Assembly (NCBI GenBank): GCA_964428355.1 | Contig: CAYRYU010000105.1 | Coordinates: forward strand, 1 to 25,461 | Origin: CAYRYU01 sp964428355 | Lineage (GTDB): Bacteria; Muiribacteriota; Ozemobacteria; Ozemobacterales; Ozemobacteraceae | Length of the DNA stretch: 25,461 bases | Direction: 5' to 3' | Shown: positions 24,487-25,461 of the stretch, one piece after another | Numbering within the stretch: the first letter of the stretch is position 1 | How the letters are laid out: each line of letters starts with the position of its first letter | Notes under the pieces: generated by a model | The model's database searches: none | What the model was told of the DNA's origin: nothing | Seen by the model: the letters and a program-made list of their open reading frames with translations, nothing else | Made by a program: the position numbers and the translations under genes

Positions 24487-25461
24487 GTGGATCCGCTTGT
24501 AGCGCTTTTCTTCTGGAAACTTGGCAGGTTCGCCCTCGGAATCGGGGTGACCATCCTGGCGGGTTATCTTGGCTATCTTCGGGGAAAAACCCTGCGGGAA
24601 AGGGGAGTCACCGGAGAAACGTTTTCGGAATCCCAGAAGGTCACCGTCTGGATGGTTGCGCGTGATCTGCTGCTGGTCTTCCTCCTCGTGAAGGGCCTCG
24701 GCTACCTCGACCGGAAGTTCTCGATTTTCTCCTTCTTCGCAAGGTTCCTCCAGCAGATCGGCCTCGTGTCCATCCGATCGGTCCTGGTCTTCCTCTTCTT
24801 TTCGCAATGGCAGATCTGGACCGACAAGACCCGCCTGCGCCGGGCGGGCTGGGTAATCGCCGTTGCGGTCGTGGTTATGGCCGTGGTGGAGGTCATCCTG
24901 CTCTGCCCCGCGACGGTCCTGGTTGGAGACGACGAGATCGAACCCCGGAGCGGGGTGGTCTTGCAGACTTGTTCGATTTCATGCGGCCCCGCAAGCCTCG
25001 TGAACATCCTCCGTGCGTTTGGGCGCATGGAAACCGAGCGTGAAACGGTAATGGCCATGGGAATAGGCCTCGGAGGCTCCTTCGATGACGAGCTGATACG
25101 GGGAGCGGTGGCGATGGGCTTCCCACAAGCCCGTTCCAGCCTGTGCTCGCTCGACGAAGTCGCATCCGCCGACCTTCCTCTGATCGTGAGTCTGGACTAT
25201 TTCGAGGACTGGAGAGGTTCCCTGCATGCGGTCGCAATCCTGGGAATCTCATCTGCCACGGTCACCTACGCCGATCCCCTCATCGGCTTGCGAACGGTCA
25301 CCCGGAAGGATTTCGAGGCCCAGTGGAAGGGGCCCGCCGTCCATCTGGGGCCGCCCGCCTTTCCCGCCTCACGCACCCCCCGCCTCTCCACCTTCGACCC
25401 CGCCGCCTTCAAGAAATTCTCCCTCGAATGCCAGGCAGCCTCCCGGGCGGGGGGAAAATGA
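24487..25461 (+). CDS. Membrane-anchored C39-type cysteine peptidase
   Basis: The protein has 324 residues and ends with a stop at the window edge. The GTG at 24487 fits best, because the membrane region then begins at once; a TTG at 24415 has no ribosome site. Four or five hydrophobic spans (about residues 1-135) are followed by a papain-like C39 domain. Oxyanion Q160 (LQTC) and catalytic C166 (SCGPASL), H247 (SLHAVAI) and D263 (YADPLIG) are all present in the usual order, so it should be active. C39 peptidases cut leader peptides after double-glycine sites, usually inside ABC exporters; here there is no ABC domain. It is divergent from the glutaredoxin gene. Its substrates are unknown. Confidence 0.82.
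   Translation: MDPLVALFFWKLGRFALGIGVTILAGYLGYLRGKTLRERGVTGETFSESQKVTVWMVARDLLLVFLLVKGLGYLDRKFSIFSFFARFLQQIGLVSIRSVLVFLFFSQWQIWTDKTRLRRAGWVIAVAVVVMAVVEVILLCPATVLVGDDEIEPRSGVVLQTCSISCGPASLVNILRAFGRMETERETVMAMGIGLGGSFDDELIRGAVAMGFPQARSSLCSLDEVASADLPLIVSLDYFEDWRGSLHAVAILGISSATVTYADPLIGLRTVTRKDFEAQWKGPAVHLGPPAFPASRTPRLSTFDPAAFKKFSLECQAASRAGGK

Overview
This is a GC-rich stretch of bacterial chromosome. It contains two 100-N scaffold gaps, each flanked by an exact 55-bp duplication, so it looks like a short-read (probably metagenomic) assembly. A lipoprotein with a lipobox, a transmembrane FecR-type anti-sigma factor, type IV pilus parts and a CHASE2 adenylate cyclase point to a diderm, environmental, uncultivated lineage. 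The ErcA-type dehydrogenase/hybrid kinase pair is reminiscent of deltaproteobacteria-like genomes. The sequence alone does not fix the phylum.

Left part (1-4743, + strand): a secreted BsuPI-like protein is followed 18 nt later by a PilB/GspE-family secretion ATPase. Collapsing the two assembly artefacts leaves one uninterrupted frame of about 1156 residues. It is a complete PilB followed by about 600 extra residues carrying at least three copies of a 77-78-residue W-centred repeat. A minus-strand secreted protein with two 53-residue tandem repeats and a glycine-zipper-rich hydrophobic part follows. Divergent from it is a small Asp/Ser/Gly-rich exported protein with a convincing sigma-54 promoter.

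Middle part (7240-16339): an ErcA-like iron-dependent alcohol dehydrogenase overlaps a PAS/HisKA/HATPase/REC hybrid kinase. An unknown 173-residue protein is convergent to them. After a roughly 310-nt leader holding its own promoter and intrinsic terminator comes a tightly coupled operon: KamA-type radical SAM aminomutase, two different ATP-grasp ligases and a GNAT acetyltransferase. This reads as an uncharacterised pathway making an acylated or peptidic beta-amino acid. The operon abuts convergent hisS with no intergenic base. hisS has an odd leader of two nested ATGA overlaps.

Right part (16696-24340, - strand): a glutaredoxin-like protein, an ECF sigma factor without a standard start codon, a zinc-type anti-sigma factor fused to FecR, a prepilin, a FecR lipoprotein, a PilX-like protein with a poly-Asp tract, a large prepilin and a CHASE2 adenylate cyclase. 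This appears to be a sigma-factor-controlled pilin and cyclic-AMP signalling locus, and probably works with the PilB at the left end. A divergent membrane-anchored C39-type cysteine peptidase ends the window.
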